From Bacillus sp. AFS015802 (GTDB lineage: Bacteria; Bacillota; Bacilli; Bacillales; Bacillaceae_B): a stretch of 64,000 nt of DNA. Location of the stretch: the NCBI RefSeq assembly GCF_002561455.1, contig NZ_NTUP01000070.1:76217-140216 (forward strand), read 5' to 3'. A model generated the notes under the pieces. The model had not been told where the DNA came from, did no database searches, and was given only the letters and a program-made list of their open reading frames with translations. The translations under genes and the position numbers were made by a program. Shown here one piece after another: positions 43,865-53,973 of the stretch (its first letter is position 1; every line of letters starts with the position of its first letter).

Positions 43865-44414
43865 TGTCTCTGGTAAACAAGTAACGATTGTGGGTGGAGG
43901 GAGAGTGGCATTTCGTAAGCTCTCTGTATTTTATGAGCAGGGAGCAAGGATTACCGTCATCAGTCCGGAGATAGTCGATGAGATCAAAGTACTGCATGAA
44001 GAGAATAAGATTTCCTGGATCAAGAGAGAAGTGGGAAGAGAGGATGTACGGAATGCTTTTATCGTCATCGCTGCCACAAACAAACGATGGGTGAACGAAC
44101 AGGTGAAAAGGTATTCCGAGGAAAACCAGCTATTATGTGTAGTGGACGATGGGGATTGTGGAAATATGCAGATGGTCTCCTTTACACAAAAAGGAACTTT
44201 CACCATCGCTGTATCTACAGGTGGTGCAAGTCCATTCTTAGCAAAGAAGCTTACGAATCAACTATCTCAACCATTTGATGATTCTTTCATCGAGAAGCTT
44301 GCAATCATTTCTTCTGAGAGAAAGGATATCAAAGCATCGGATTTACCTGAAAAGGAAAAAAGAAAGCTGTTAAGAGAACTTTCGTATAAGCTTGAGGTAA
44401 TTGAAAATGAGTAA
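43845..44414 (+). CDS. sirC: Precorrin-2 dehydrogenase SirC (YlnF)
   Basis: The 189-residue NAD-dependent enzyme oxidises precorrin-2 to sirohydrochlorin. The Rossmann loop is VTIVGGGRVAFRKL, followed by ITVISPEI, IVIAATNKRWVNEQV and STGGASPFLAKKL. AAAGGAG inside sirB supports ATG 43845. Its stop codon lies inside the left arm of the hairpin at 44409-44448. Confidence 0.92.
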   Translation: MLPVMIDVSGKQVTIVGGGRVAFRKLSVFYEQGARITVISPEIVDEIKVLHEENKISWIKREVGREDVRNAFIVIAATNKRWVNEQVKRYSEENQLLCVVDDGDCGNMQMVSFTQKGTFTIAVSTGGASPFLAKKLTNQLSQPFDDSFIEKLAIISSERKDIKASDLPEKEKRKLLRELSYKLEVIENE

Positions 44415-44448
44415 AGCATGGGGAGTATAAATTTCCCATGCTTTACTC
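44409..44448. terminator. Hairpin at the end of the sulfur operon
   Basis: GAGTAAAGCATGGG and its perfect complement form a 14-bp stem, with two or more extra bases able to pair, around a short loop. The sirC stop codon (TGA/TAA region) is within the left arm. No U-run follows on either strand, so it may stabilise the 3' end rather than terminate. Confidence 0.5.
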
Positions 44449-44466
44449 ATCTGTCATCTATGAAGA

Positions 44467-44715
44467 TTATGATTGGCCCTCTACAAGGCTCTGATTTATT
44501 TTTTGCTGATTCAAATGTACAATTTCACTTAATCCTAAGAAAAACATCGTTGCTCCTAAAGAAAGAAGATATAGCAGCCAAATGGCAGATGTCATATCCT
44601 CGATCCCGAAAATACCCGATTTAGAAACATCCAATTTCATTGCGGTAATACTACCGGCGGAAAATAAAAACCATGCAAATACTTTTAGACCTATGGCCAC
44701 GGCATTTTGTTTCAT
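44467..44715 (-). CDS. Small membrane protein, two transmembrane segments
   Basis: The 82-residue protein has hydrophobic helices at about 7-25 (VAIGLKVFAWFLFSAGSI) and 45-64 (AIWLLYLLSLGATMFFLGL), and a polar tail. I do not recognise a family. GGAGGG 5 nt before ATG 44715 supports this start rather than the longer frame. It is convergent with sirC and divergent from xpt. Confidence 0.65.
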   Translation of the reverse strand: MKQNAVAIGLKVFAWFLFSAGSITAMKLDVSKSGIFGIEDMTSAIWLLYLLSLGATMFFLGLSEIVHLNQQKINQSLVEGQS

Positions 44716-44921
44716 AGAATCCCTCCTGTTATCCAATAAGGATGAAAAATCACTACATAATATGATTATAGTTCTGACCATTGAAGATATGACTTTTTAT
44801 CTATATTATCAATAAGATATTTTCTGAACCTATTTCCCTTTGAAAAGGGAATCATTAGAAACACCTTCTTATTTCACGAACATTTAACACTGAATTTGTT
44901 TTTAATGTTAGGAAATGAGTC

Positions 44922-44950
44922 TTTACAAATGGATGAGTTGCCGGTATACT
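44922..44950 (+). promoter_or_regulatory. Sigma-A promoter of xpt-pbuX
   Basis: TTTACA (44922-44927), a 17-nt spacer and TATACT (44945-44950). It lies 29 nt before the guanine riboswitch. Confidence 0.75.
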
Positions 44951-44978
44951 AACCAATATCAAATTCATATTTATTTTT

Positions 44979-45051
44979 CACTCATATAATAGCGGGGATA
45001 TGGCCCGCGAGTTTCTACCGGATTACCGTAAATGATCCGACTATGGGTGAG
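44979..45051 (+). ncRNA. Purine riboswitch, guanine class
   Basis: The aptamer reads CACTCATATAAT, GGATATGG, GTTTCTACCGG, CCGTAAATGATCCGACTATG and GGGTGAG. The pairing pyrimidine in CCGACTATG is C, as in the B. subtilis xpt guanine aptamer, rather than the U of adenine aptamers. Guanine or hypoxanthine binding should favour the terminator and lower xpt-pbuX expression. Confidence 0.96.
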
Positions 45052-45087
45052 CAATGATAGGTGCGTCTTTATGGACGCTCTTTGCCT

Positions 45088-45142
45088 AACCCAAAGGTCA
45101 TTGTCTCACTCTGATGTGAGCACAAATCCTTTGGGTTTTTTA
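45088..45142 (+). terminator. Guanine riboswitch terminator
   Basis: AACCCAAAGG pairs with CCTTTGGGTT, followed by T-run; a smaller inner stem (CTCACTCTGATGTGAG) lies in the loop. It ends 33 nt before xpt. Confidence 0.9.
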
Positions 45143-45159
45143 GTATCTACAACAGGTAA

Positions 45160-47066
<1,907 letters not shown>

Positions 47067-47072
47067 TTTTGA

Positions 47073-47116
47073 TAAAACCGTCATTTCTATTCCATTTAGA
47101 GATGATGGTTTTTTCT
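47073..47116 (+). terminator. Terminator after pbuX
   Basis: AAAACCGTCATTTCT pairs with AGAGATGATGGTTTT (one G-U/mismatch) and is followed by T6. Confidence 0.88.
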
Positions 47117-47231
47117 TCGTGATATATTTCTGAATTATCTGATATCAAGGAGGGGAAAGGGACACCCGTCACGAACAATATGGATAGGGAATGTGTCAGA
47201 ATGGAACACCTTACTAATAAGGAGGAAAAAA

Positions 47232-48791
47232 ATGTACGCAACCACTGGATCTATTTTTGATCAAACGGTAATGAAATTCCGCAATAAGGAGGCAATCGTA
47301 GAAGAGAAGACTGGTAAACGGTTAACCTTTGGGGAGTGGCAGGATGAAGTCCATCGTGTGGCCAATGCCCTATTGGAAGCAGGCGTAAGGAAAGGGGACC
47401 GGGTTTCTACGTATCTATTCAATACATTGGAGTTGGCCAATGTCTATTTTGCATGCGGGAAAATCGGTGCCGTGATCAATCCGATTAACTTCCGTCTGAA
47501 AGGAAAGGAAATCCACTTTATTTTAGAAGATGCAGAACCTAAGGTCGTACTGTTTGAAGAAGCTCTTTCCCAACCGATTGAAGGGATATCCAAGAACTTT
47601 CCTCAGACCCTTTTTTGGTATGTGGGGGACAAAGCGCCGGAATTTGCACAAAGCTATCATGAGGTAGTGAGTCCTTGTTCCACCGCACTTGCTGATTTTT
47701 CAGTAGAAGAAACGGACATTTATGCCATCATGTACACGAGCGGGACCACCGGCAGACCAAAAGGGGTGCTCCACAGACACCGGGATATGGCGGAGCAGAG
47801 TTTGATCTGTACATCGGTCATGGGGCTTACACCAAATGATATCGGACTTGTTACAGCTCCCATGTTCCATTGTGCCGAACTTCATTGCTGTTTCCTTCCA
47901 CGGGTACAAGCGGGAGCGAAAAATATCATCGTTCATCAGTTCCAGCCCCAGACGGTATTGGATGTCATACAACGTGAGAGAGTCACCAATCTTTTCGCGG
48001 CACCGACCATGTGGAATATGCTTCTCCAACATGGGGTGGAGGAGTATGATACTTCATCACTCCGGATCGGTCTCTACGGGGCTGCCCCGATGGCGCCAGT
48101 TCTTGTCAGGGCTCTACAGGAAACGATGAATGTCGACCTGATCCAGGCGTATGGTCAGACCGAGATGGGGCCAGCGGTTACGTTCCTGCTTCAGGATGAA
48201 CAGTTAACGAAGGCGGGTTCCGCCGGTCGTGCCGCTTATAACCATGAAATACGAGTGGTAAGACCCTCTGAGAATGGCCCTTCTGATCCTGAAGATATAT
48301 GTAAACCCGGTGAAGTCGGGGAGATCCTCGTCAGGGGCTCATGCACGATGCTTGAATACTTTAACCGGAAGGAAGCGACGGATCAAGCGTTGTATAAAGG
48401 CTGGTACCACTCCAGTGACTTAGGTTACATGGATGAAGACGGATATTTGTATGTGGCTGACAGGGTGGATGATATGGTGATTACAGGAGGGGAGAACGTC
48501 TATCCGCGAGAGGTAGAGGACGCCCTGCATGTTCATGAAGATGTGTTGGATGTCGCCGTCCTCGGTCAACCGGATAATACATGGGGAGAGCAGGTTTTAG
48601 CAGTAGTGGTATCGAAAAATCCTTCTCTTTCATCAGGGGACCTTGATTTATTTTTGAAGAGTGGAGATCTGCTGGCAGATTATAAGCGGCCAAGGGAATA
48701 TGTATTTGTGAATGAGCTTCCCCGTAATGCAAGTGGGAAAATTCAAAAGTTCCTGCTGAGGGAACATTTTAAACAAAAAGAAAAACAATGA
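47232..48791 (+). CDS. Fatty acyl-CoA synthetase (AMP-binding)
   Basis: The 519-residue adenylating enzyme has the P-loop YTSGTTGRPKGVLHRH, TAPMFHCAELH, QAYGQTEMGPAVTFL, YHSSDLGYMDEDGYLYVADRVDD and the catalytic Lys region NASGKIQKFLLREHF. It is distinct from the ligase of the 25-36 kb cluster and stands alone, with its own start (AAGGAGG before ATG 47232). The chain length of the substrate is unknown. No copy of the TetR operator was seen upstream. Confidence 0.9.
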   Translation: MYATTGSIFDQTVMKFRNKEAIVEEKTGKRLTFGEWQDEVHRVANALLEAGVRKGDRVSTYLFNTLELANVYFACGKIGAVINPINFRLKGKEIHFILEDAEPKVVLFEEALSQPIEGISKNFPQTLFWYVGDKAPEFAQSYHEVVSPCSTALADFSVEETDIYAIMYTSGTTGRPKGVLHRHRDMAEQSLICTSVMGLTPNDIGLVTAPMFHCAELHCCFLPRVQAGAKNIIVHQFQPQTVLDVIQRERVTNLFAAPTMWNMLLQHGVEEYDTSSLRIGLYGAAPMAPVLVRALQETMNVDLIQAYGQTEMGPAVTFLLQDEQLTKAGSAGRAAYNHEIRVVRPSENGPSDPEDICKPGEVGEILVRGSCTMLEYFNRKEATDQALYKGWYHSSDLGYMDEDGYLYVADRVDDMVITGGENVYPREVEDALHVHEDVLDVAVLGQPDNTWGEQVLAVVVSKNPSLSSGDLDLFLKSGDLLADYKRPREYVFVNELPRNASGKIQKFLLREHFKQKEKQ

Positions 48792-48896
48792 AAAAGGGAC
48801 GTTAAATCAGATAAGAACACATGTTCCGTTCAGGAAAATTAAGCAAATAAGGTAGAAAACAAGAGATATATGGAGAAAATCAAAGATAAAATATTT

Positions 48897-48932
48897 CAAA
48901 ACGCCTGGAAATACCTTTCCAGGCGTTTTGTT
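48897..48932. terminator. Bidirectional terminator
   Basis: CAAAACGCCTGGAAA pairs with TTTCCAGGCGTTTTG with a 3-nt loop. It separates two convergent genes. Confidence 0.92.
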
Positions 48933-49467
48933 ATTCTTCGCAATCTGTAGAAAATAAGATTGCTACACCGCAAACATCATCTTTCATAACATCGCTGAAA
49001 ACAGTTGAAGCTACACCTGTAAAGCTATTACAAAGGTTCGATATATCATCGTTAAAAAACTGGATAACCTCGGCTTTAAATACGGGGTAAACAGCGTTTG
49101 GTCCACCAGGGAGCTGAGGTTTGACCACTACTCTTTCAAAGTAGGGATTTCCTTCCAGGGCGACTTGAACAAGTTCTGCTACTGCAAATGAACGGAGTGG
49201 GCAAGGGAGCCCCGTCACGATTTCCTGTTCATTGTTTACAATAATCACGGTCAAAGTGACGTTACCAAACTCAATGGATGGGTCAAGGAGGGTTGCCAAG
49301 GCGGCAGCTTTTTCATTATTTGTTGTGGTCACGATGGCGATATATTGTGAATCTACCGGAATCAGCGGTCCCATTGTTACTTCGGGATCTGTTCCGATTG
49401 TATTTTTCAATTCATTAAAATAGGTGATCCAGGGAGGGGAGAGCTGAACATTCATTTTCTTATCCAT
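48931..49467 (-). CDS. Hypothetical protein, about 178 residues
   Basis: I do not recognise this protein. It is soluble-looking, without signal peptide, mostly beta-rich (TLTVIIVNNEQEIV, YIAIVTTTNN) and has three cysteines, two of them (C and C) near the acidic C-terminus DVCGVAILFSTDCEE. The N-terminal WITYFNELKNTIGTDPEV may form a helix. It is monocistronic, and the reading frame uses normal codons for this window. Confidence 0.6.
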   Translation of the reverse strand: MDKKMNVQLSPPWITYFNELKNTIGTDPEVTMGPLIPVDSQYIAIVTTTNNEKAAALATLLDPSIEFGNVTLTVIIVNNEQEIVTGLPCPLRSFAVAELVQVALEGNPYFERVVVKPQLPGGPNAVYPVFKAEVIQFFNDDISNLCNSFTGVASTVFSDVMKDDVCGVAILFSTDCEE

Positions 49468-49552
49468 TATCAGACATCCTTTTACATGATTCTAGTAATC
49501 TTACATAATATAGTATTTTTAATGTCGAAAAATGTGAGGGCTGATAGATCAT

Positions 49553-50089
49553 TTATTTTGTATAACGGTTCGCATAGCTGGAAGCGACGAAAGCATCAGG
49601 TTTAATTTTCGGTTCCACACCTATGGCTTCCATCCTTGAAACCATTTCCTTTACAAACTTACTCGTTTTATTCTGCTTTCCATTTCCGATATCAATATGA
49701 CCCTCCATAGTAAACGAGGCACCAACATAAATGTAAGGAAGGACGATATCAATTAACTGATTTTTTCTTTCCTCAGTAAACAGCGAAACAATTTCTTCGG
49801 ATAATGATAACTCGTATGAGATCCGCTCATGCAATTGCAGCATTCTTCTTGGGATTAATACTTTTCTTAGACATGCCCACACACCATTTCCTTCATTTAA
49901 AATCACAATTCCTGTTATGAAGGTGGTATGTGAGTGATGAACTTGAGAATCAGTCCCAACCATTAATCGATAGTGTCCGTTTGGCTCTGATTGCATGAAT
50001 TTCACAATATGTTCAAAGACCTGGTCAAATGACATCCCGGTTTCCTGTAGATTTTGAAATGAAAAGTGATGATCCTTATTATTTTTCAT
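49553..50089 (-). CDS. ykuK: YkuK family RNase H-like protein (DUF458)
   Basis: The protein matches B. subtilis YkuK closely through its length: MSFDQVFEHIVKFM, YRLMVGTDSQVHHSHTTFITGIVI, ACLRKVLIPRRM, LHERISYELSLSEEIVSLF and the terminal PDAFVASSYANRYTK. The acidic residue in GTDSQ and later GHIDIG resemble an RNase H-type active site, but the enzyme activity is not established. The start is uncertain: ATG 50089 gives 178 residues, TTG 50116 gives 187, and neither has a clear ribosome binding site. Confidence 0.8.
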   Translation of the reverse strand: MKNNKDHHFSFQNLQETGMSFDQVFEHIVKFMQSEPNGHYRLMVGTDSQVHHSHTTFITGIVILNEGNGVWACLRKVLIPRRMLQLHERISYELSLSEEIVSLFTEERKNQLIDIVLPYIYVGASFTMEGHIDIGNGKQNKTSKFVKEMVSRMEAIGVEPKIKPDAFVASSYANRYTK

Positions 50090-50811
50090 CTTGTCAATCA
50101 CAGCTTTCTTAACCAATTTGTGAATGTAAGGTGTAGATTTTATCTATATTCTATGATGAGAATTTATTTAGTGTGAAATGAAATGATGGTCAATTTGTTC
50201 AAGCTTCGGAATTGTCTAAATGATGTAAAAAGGGATGGTAAGCTAAAACAATCTTTTATTTAAAGATGCGTAGCAAAAGGCTTCATTAACTAACTAATGG
50301 GGGAGTATTTGATAGAGATTATGACGGATTTAGAGATATTATATTTAATTTTCCAGTTAACATAATGTATCTTATAGGAACCTGAATAAAATAATCATTT
50401 TCAGTCTCGTATCACAAGTATACTGTTTATAATGAGACGGAAGAAAAAATCATGATGATTGCACGTTTGTTATAAATCTGCCGCGATTTTTTTGTTTGCC
50501 CGGCATTATTATATGTGTCATCAACCTGACAGTCCGTAAATTCATGATGTGCTGCTGATTGAGCGTGTTTTTCAGTGACCTCATCGTTCAGCCAACTATT
50601 ATCTGACTATTCTAAAGTCACATCTTAAACATAAATATACGATCCAGCTATTAGATCCGTATTCCTTCCCGGTGCTGTATAAACATCCTCTCTTGATAGT
50701 TTACATAATATATAAGCCGTTTTTGGTATTTCCCGGCATGCTTATCGTCAGTAAAACTTTTGACTTCATCTAAACGCTCTGATCCCTTGCCCGCTTGTGT
50801 GCCTGATAGAT
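50090..50811. other. Gene-free AT-rich stretch with decayed coding remnants on the minus strand
   Basis: No intact gene is present. Read on the minus strand, two short open stretches look protein-like but lack starts. One covers about 50641-50805, with DEVKSFTDDKHAGKYQKR; the other covers about 50438-50605, with WLNDEVTEKHAQSAAHHEF and later DDTYNNAGQTKKS. They share a DD-x(2-4)-AG-x3-K pattern and the DNA blocks around CCCGGCAT. This suggests remains of one repeated or duplicated gene. The source family is not recognised. Confidence 0.35.
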
Positions 50812-50855
50812 AAAAAACAAGCATAAAGAGTCCATAAAGTCCTCTCTATGCTTGT
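50812..50855 (-). terminator. Terminator of the staygreen gene
   Basis: On the minus strand ACAAGCATAGAGAG pairs with CTCTTTATGCTTGT and is followed by T6, shortly after the stop codon. Confidence 0.85.
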
Positions 50856-50858
50856 GCC

Positions 50859-51317
50859 TCATTTAAGTAAATATTGTCTTGGTGTTCCAAAATAAAGCGT
50901 TTGCTGATATTCAGGGTAAACCGATTCGAAACAAATGATGATTGGTGCATCCAGGAGCCATGGAAAGTACGTGTAAAAGCCTTTATCCCCGTTCACCATT
51001 GCTGCGAGCGCCAGTGGCAGCTCCTTTTTGAAGATCATGAATCGTACGTTGGAAAGCTGTTGATCGAATTCTCCCCCACTGACATAGACGGTCCCGGTAA
51101 GGGTATATTGACCAAGGTTCCGTCTCCATTCCGCTAACACTTCGTCCCTCATGGCCGCGTTGATCTTTTCCAAATCATAGCAGCAGCCGACACTTAAGAA
51201 CAGTTCCCCTGTCGTATCGGAATGAGTCAACGTATACTTCCTGTTATCGATGGGATGGAAAATGGATGCAGGCGGCAAGTATTGAACGGCTAACTTTTCG
51301 GGCTTAAATTCACTCAT
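50859..51317 (-). CDS. Staygreen (SGR) domain protein
   Basis: The 152-residue protein matches bacterial staygreen-domain proteins: PEKLAVQYLPPASIFHPI, RKYTLTHSDTTGELFL, RDEVLAEW, VYVSGGEFD, ELPLALAAMV, FPWLLDAPIIICFESVYPEYQ and TLYFGTPRQYLL. The plant relatives remove magnesium from chlorophyll a. Bacterial homologues occur in non-photosynthetic Firmicutes, where the natural substrate is unknown. GGAGG lies before the ATG. It is transcribed alone, ending at a strong terminator. Confidence 0.85.
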   Translation of the reverse strand: MSEFKPEKLAVQYLPPASIFHPIDNRKYTLTHSDTTGELFLSVGCCYDLEKINAAMRDEVLAEWRRNLGQYTLTGTVYVSGGEFDQQLSNVRFMIFKKELPLALAAMVNGDKGFYTYFPWLLDAPIIICFESVYPEYQQTLYFGTPRQYLLK

Positions 51318-51386
51318 GTTGTCAGCCTCCTTCTGCGAAAATGGGCTTACAACAGAGTATGACAGCAGCCTATAAACGGTTCCGCT

Positions 51387-52151
51387 CTAATTTTCCTTCC
51401 ATTTGATTTTCATTAAATTCCATTTCTCATCCTCATAATACCAGTATGAAGTGGCTGTACCGATCCCATCAGCATGATAGGCTCCGCTTATTTGCTGGTA
51501 TCCTTTCAGCCCTTTTCCTGACTTCCCGAAGATTCTGGCCGGTTCGAAAAAGGCATAAGGCCCAACCATCAATTCCATGGGTTCATTTAATTTTCCGTCG
51601 GTGTAAATCCCCAATCTTTCATAATCCTCTTTTCGGTCGCTTAAGTCGACTGTGTAGGATTGATTTGTATCCACAAACGTAATGGATGCTTTGTATTCAT
51701 CCTCAAACTGGGCTTGAATCGTAAGCGGATCAGGCAGACCGATATCAACCAGCTTATTATGTGCTAATGTATGGAGGGCCATATTGTAAAGGCCGCCGCT
51801 TCCACCCGTTGCAGATGAATACAGCATATCTTTCACTCCATCATGATTTAAATCAACAAATTGAATCTTAGGCTCAAAGCCACCTTCATAATCGATTCGG
51901 AGGTCACTTCCCTTGGACGTTTTAATGTCAGCCCAGATTTGTTTTAGAAACAGGGCGTCAGGAGAAAATGGAATCGCTTTGAGTGTGATTGTATCCCTTT
52001 TACCATCGCCGGTTACATCTTTTTTATAAACTGCTACGGTCATTTCATTTACAGGCTGCTTTTCCGGCGGCTGGGCTGGAAAATTCCCGGCTATGGCATG
52101 GAGCGACATAATGAAGAAAGCACCGAATGCAAATAGTAATTCTTTTCTCAT
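51387..52151 (-). CDS. Secreted protein with Asp-rich calcium-loop motifs (VCBS/FG-GAP-like)
   Basis: The 254-residue protein starts with a signal peptide (MRKELLFAFGAFFIMSLHAIAG, cleavage near AIAG; shown here in part). Two loops, DVTGDGKRDTI and DLNHDGVKDML, fit calcium-binding D-x-D/N-x-D-G loops, as in VCBS or integrin-like repeats. The rest is beta-rich with many aromatic residues. No catalytic motif is visible. AAGGAG 8 nt upstream supports the ATG at 52151 over the longer frame. Function unknown. Confidence 0.65.
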   Translation of the reverse strand: MRKELLFAFGAFFIMSLHAIAGNFPAQPPEKQPVNEMTVAVYKKDVTGDGKRDTITLKAIPFSPDALFLKQIWADIKTSKGSDLRIDYEGGFEPKIQFVDLNHDGVKDMLYSSATGGSGGLYNMALHTLAHNKLVDIGLPDPLTIQAQFEDEYKASITFVDTNQSYTVDLSDRKEDYERLGIYTDGKLNEPMELMVGPYAFFEPARIFGKSGKGLKGYQQISGAYHADGIGTATSYWYYEDEKWNLMKIKWKEN

Positions 52152-52247
52152 GATTCTCTCTCCTTGGTTGATCATTATTCATTATTATTTTCACCAAAGA
52201 AGGAAATTCTATGTAATCCATATACTCTTTCTTTTTAAATGATCCAT

Positions 52248-52279
52248 AAAAAAAGACCAACCCATTCAAAGGTTGGTCC
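52248..52279 (-). terminator. Terminator of alsT
   Basis: On the minus strand GGGACCAACC pairs with GGTTGGTC and T7 follows, immediately after the alsT stop codon. Confidence 0.88.
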
Positions 52280-52289
52280 CAACTTGCTA

Positions 52290-53711
52290 TTACTGTTCTC
52301 TTGTCTCAGGTTTTGCTTCCCAGCTTTCGATTCCTCTTAGCCCTTTAATGGAGTTGGAGTAGAAAACAGGATCTTTCCCCTGCCTTTTTTGCTCTCTGTA
52401 ATCCCTTAGTGCTGCTATGGCAATTTTGGCGAGCAATGTGATGGCTATCAGGTTGATGATGGCCATAAGACCCATGAATAGATCTGCCAGGCTCCATACG
52501 ATATCCAATTTAACCACCGCTCCGAATATCACCATGCCGAGAACCGCGATTCGGTAGATGAACAGGGTAACCGGACTGTATTTGATAAACTCAATATTGG
52601 TTTCACCATAATAATAGTTTCCGATAATCGAGCTGAACGCGAACAGGAATATGGCGACAGCGACGAAGGTATCCGCCCATGCACCGACGTGGAAGCTTAA
52701 GGCTGCCTGTGTCAGTTGGATTCCATCGACTCCGGTTGTATACTGATCGGATAAGATGATCATGAAAGCAGTTGCCGTACAGATCAGCAAAGTATCTGTG
52801 AAAACCCCGAGCGTTTGAATGAGTCCTTGTTTAACCGGATGTGTGACTCCTGCAGAGGCAGCTGCGTTCGGCGCACTACCCATACCGGCTTCATTCGAGA
52901 ACAAACCGCGTTTGATCCCCATCATGATGGCTGCGCCGACTCCGCCGCTTGCCACTTCACGGATACCGAATGCATTTTCGAAAATGACGACGAACATATC
53001 TGGAAGCATGGTAATATTCGTGACTAGAATATAGAATGCAAGAATCAGATAAAGTACAGCCATGATCGGAACGACAATTTGTGTGACGCTGGCAATACGC
53101 TTGACACCGCCAAAGATCACGAGGGCGGTCAGTACAGCCAGAATGATGCCAACTGTCATACGGTCAAATGAGTATGCTTCTTCCATAGCGAGTGAAATCG
53201 TATTGGATTGTACCGAGTTAAATACAAGACCAAAACAGAAGGTGATGATGACGGCGAACAGGATTCCCATCCAGCGGGCGTTCAATCCCTTTTCCATATA
53301 GTAAGCAGGACCGCCGCGGTATCCGTCCTTTCCGTCTTTTACTTTGTAGATTTGAGCAAGTGTACTTTCTACGAAGCTTGTTGCTCCGCCAAGAAGTGCT
53401 ATGAGCCACATCCAGAATACCGCTCCCGGTCCTCCGCCTGCAATCGCTGTTGCCACTCCGGCAAGGTTACCGGTACCGACACGGGAAGCGGTGCTGATCG
53501 TGAATGCCTGGAAAGAGGAGATGCCTCGTTTTCCCTCTGAGGAAATCGTTGTCTTATCTGTTAATAACCTTCCCATTTCCCCTAAGTAACGGAACTGTGC
53601 GAATCTGGTCCGCAATGAAAAGTAAAGGCCCAACCCGATCAAGGCCACAATCAATATGTATGACCACATATAGTCATTTAAGGTGCCTACGATACTTGTT
53701 AATAACTCCAT
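52290..53711 (-). CDS. alsT: Amino acid:sodium symporter AlsT (AGCS family)
   Basis: The 473-residue permease has about ten to eleven transmembrane helices and the AGCS family motifs GTGNLAGVATAIAGGGPGAVFWMW (in residues 78-101), SFVESTLAQIYK, GLFSNEAGMGSAPNAAA and the late IIGNYYYGETN. B. subtilis AlsT lies after parC as here and takes up amino acids, glutamine being reported. It is separated from parC by a terminator and a region with strong dyads, so it probably has its own promoter. Confidence 0.9.
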   Translation of the reverse strand: MELLTSIVGTLNDYMWSYILIVALIGLGLYFSLRTRFAQFRYLGEMGRLLTDKTTISSEGKRGISSFQAFTISTASRVGTGNLAGVATAIAGGGPGAVFWMWLIALLGGATSFVESTLAQIYKVKDGKDGYRGGPAYYMEKGLNARWMGILFAVIITFCFGLVFNSVQSNTISLAMEEAYSFDRMTVGIILAVLTALVIFGGVKRIASVTQIVVPIMAVLYLILAFYILVTNITMLPDMFVVIFENAFGIREVASGGVGAAIMMGIKRGLFSNEAGMGSAPNAAASAGVTHPVKQGLIQTLGVFTDTLLICTATAFMIILSDQYTTGVDGIQLTQAALSFHVGAWADTFVAVAIFLFAFSSIIGNYYYGETNIEFIKYSPVTLFIYRIAVLGMVIFGAVVKLDIVWSLADLFMGLMAIINLIAITLLAKIAIAALRDYREQKRQGKDPVFYSNSIKGLRGIESWEAKPETREQ

Positions 53712-53850
53712 AAATGTACCTCCCAGTTGTTTTAGTTTATGACAAATAATGTATGAACCTATGTTTGTTTACCCATTCAGACACTGTTTTAATCTATCAA
53801 AAAATAGATTTTCATTCAACTGATAAATTCATATTGTTGAAAGAATATTA

Positions 53851-53887
53851 ATTGTTGTACAATTATACACCGGTTTTGTACAACAAT
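53851..53887 (-). promoter_or_regulatory. Inverted-repeat operator candidate upstream of alsT
   Basis: ATTGTTGTACAA (53851-53862) and TTGTACAACAAT (53876-53887) are perfect 12-bp arms around 13 nt. Each arm contains the palindrome TTGTACAA, and the two palindromes are 21 bp apart, about two helical turns. A second dyad ACGAATG/CATTCGT follows near 53889-53919. A regulator site for alsT is likely; no regulator is identified. Confidence 0.45.
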
Positions 53888-53929
53888 AACGAATGAATAT
53901 ACATTCTATATACATTCGTACCCATATAA

Positions 53930-53968
53930 ACAAACAAACGGCCAGAAATGGTTCCGGCCGTTTGTTGG
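53930..53968 (-). terminator. Terminator of parC
   Basis: On the minus strand AACAAACGGCCGGAA pairs with TTCTGGCCGTTTGTT (one mismatch) and a T-rich tail follows. Confidence 0.9.
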
Positions 53969-53973
53969 GGAAG

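Noticed and set aside
53853..53869. TnrA/GlnR site at the alsT dyad
   Set aside because: TGT and ACA ends are spaced correctly, but several inner consensus positions fail.
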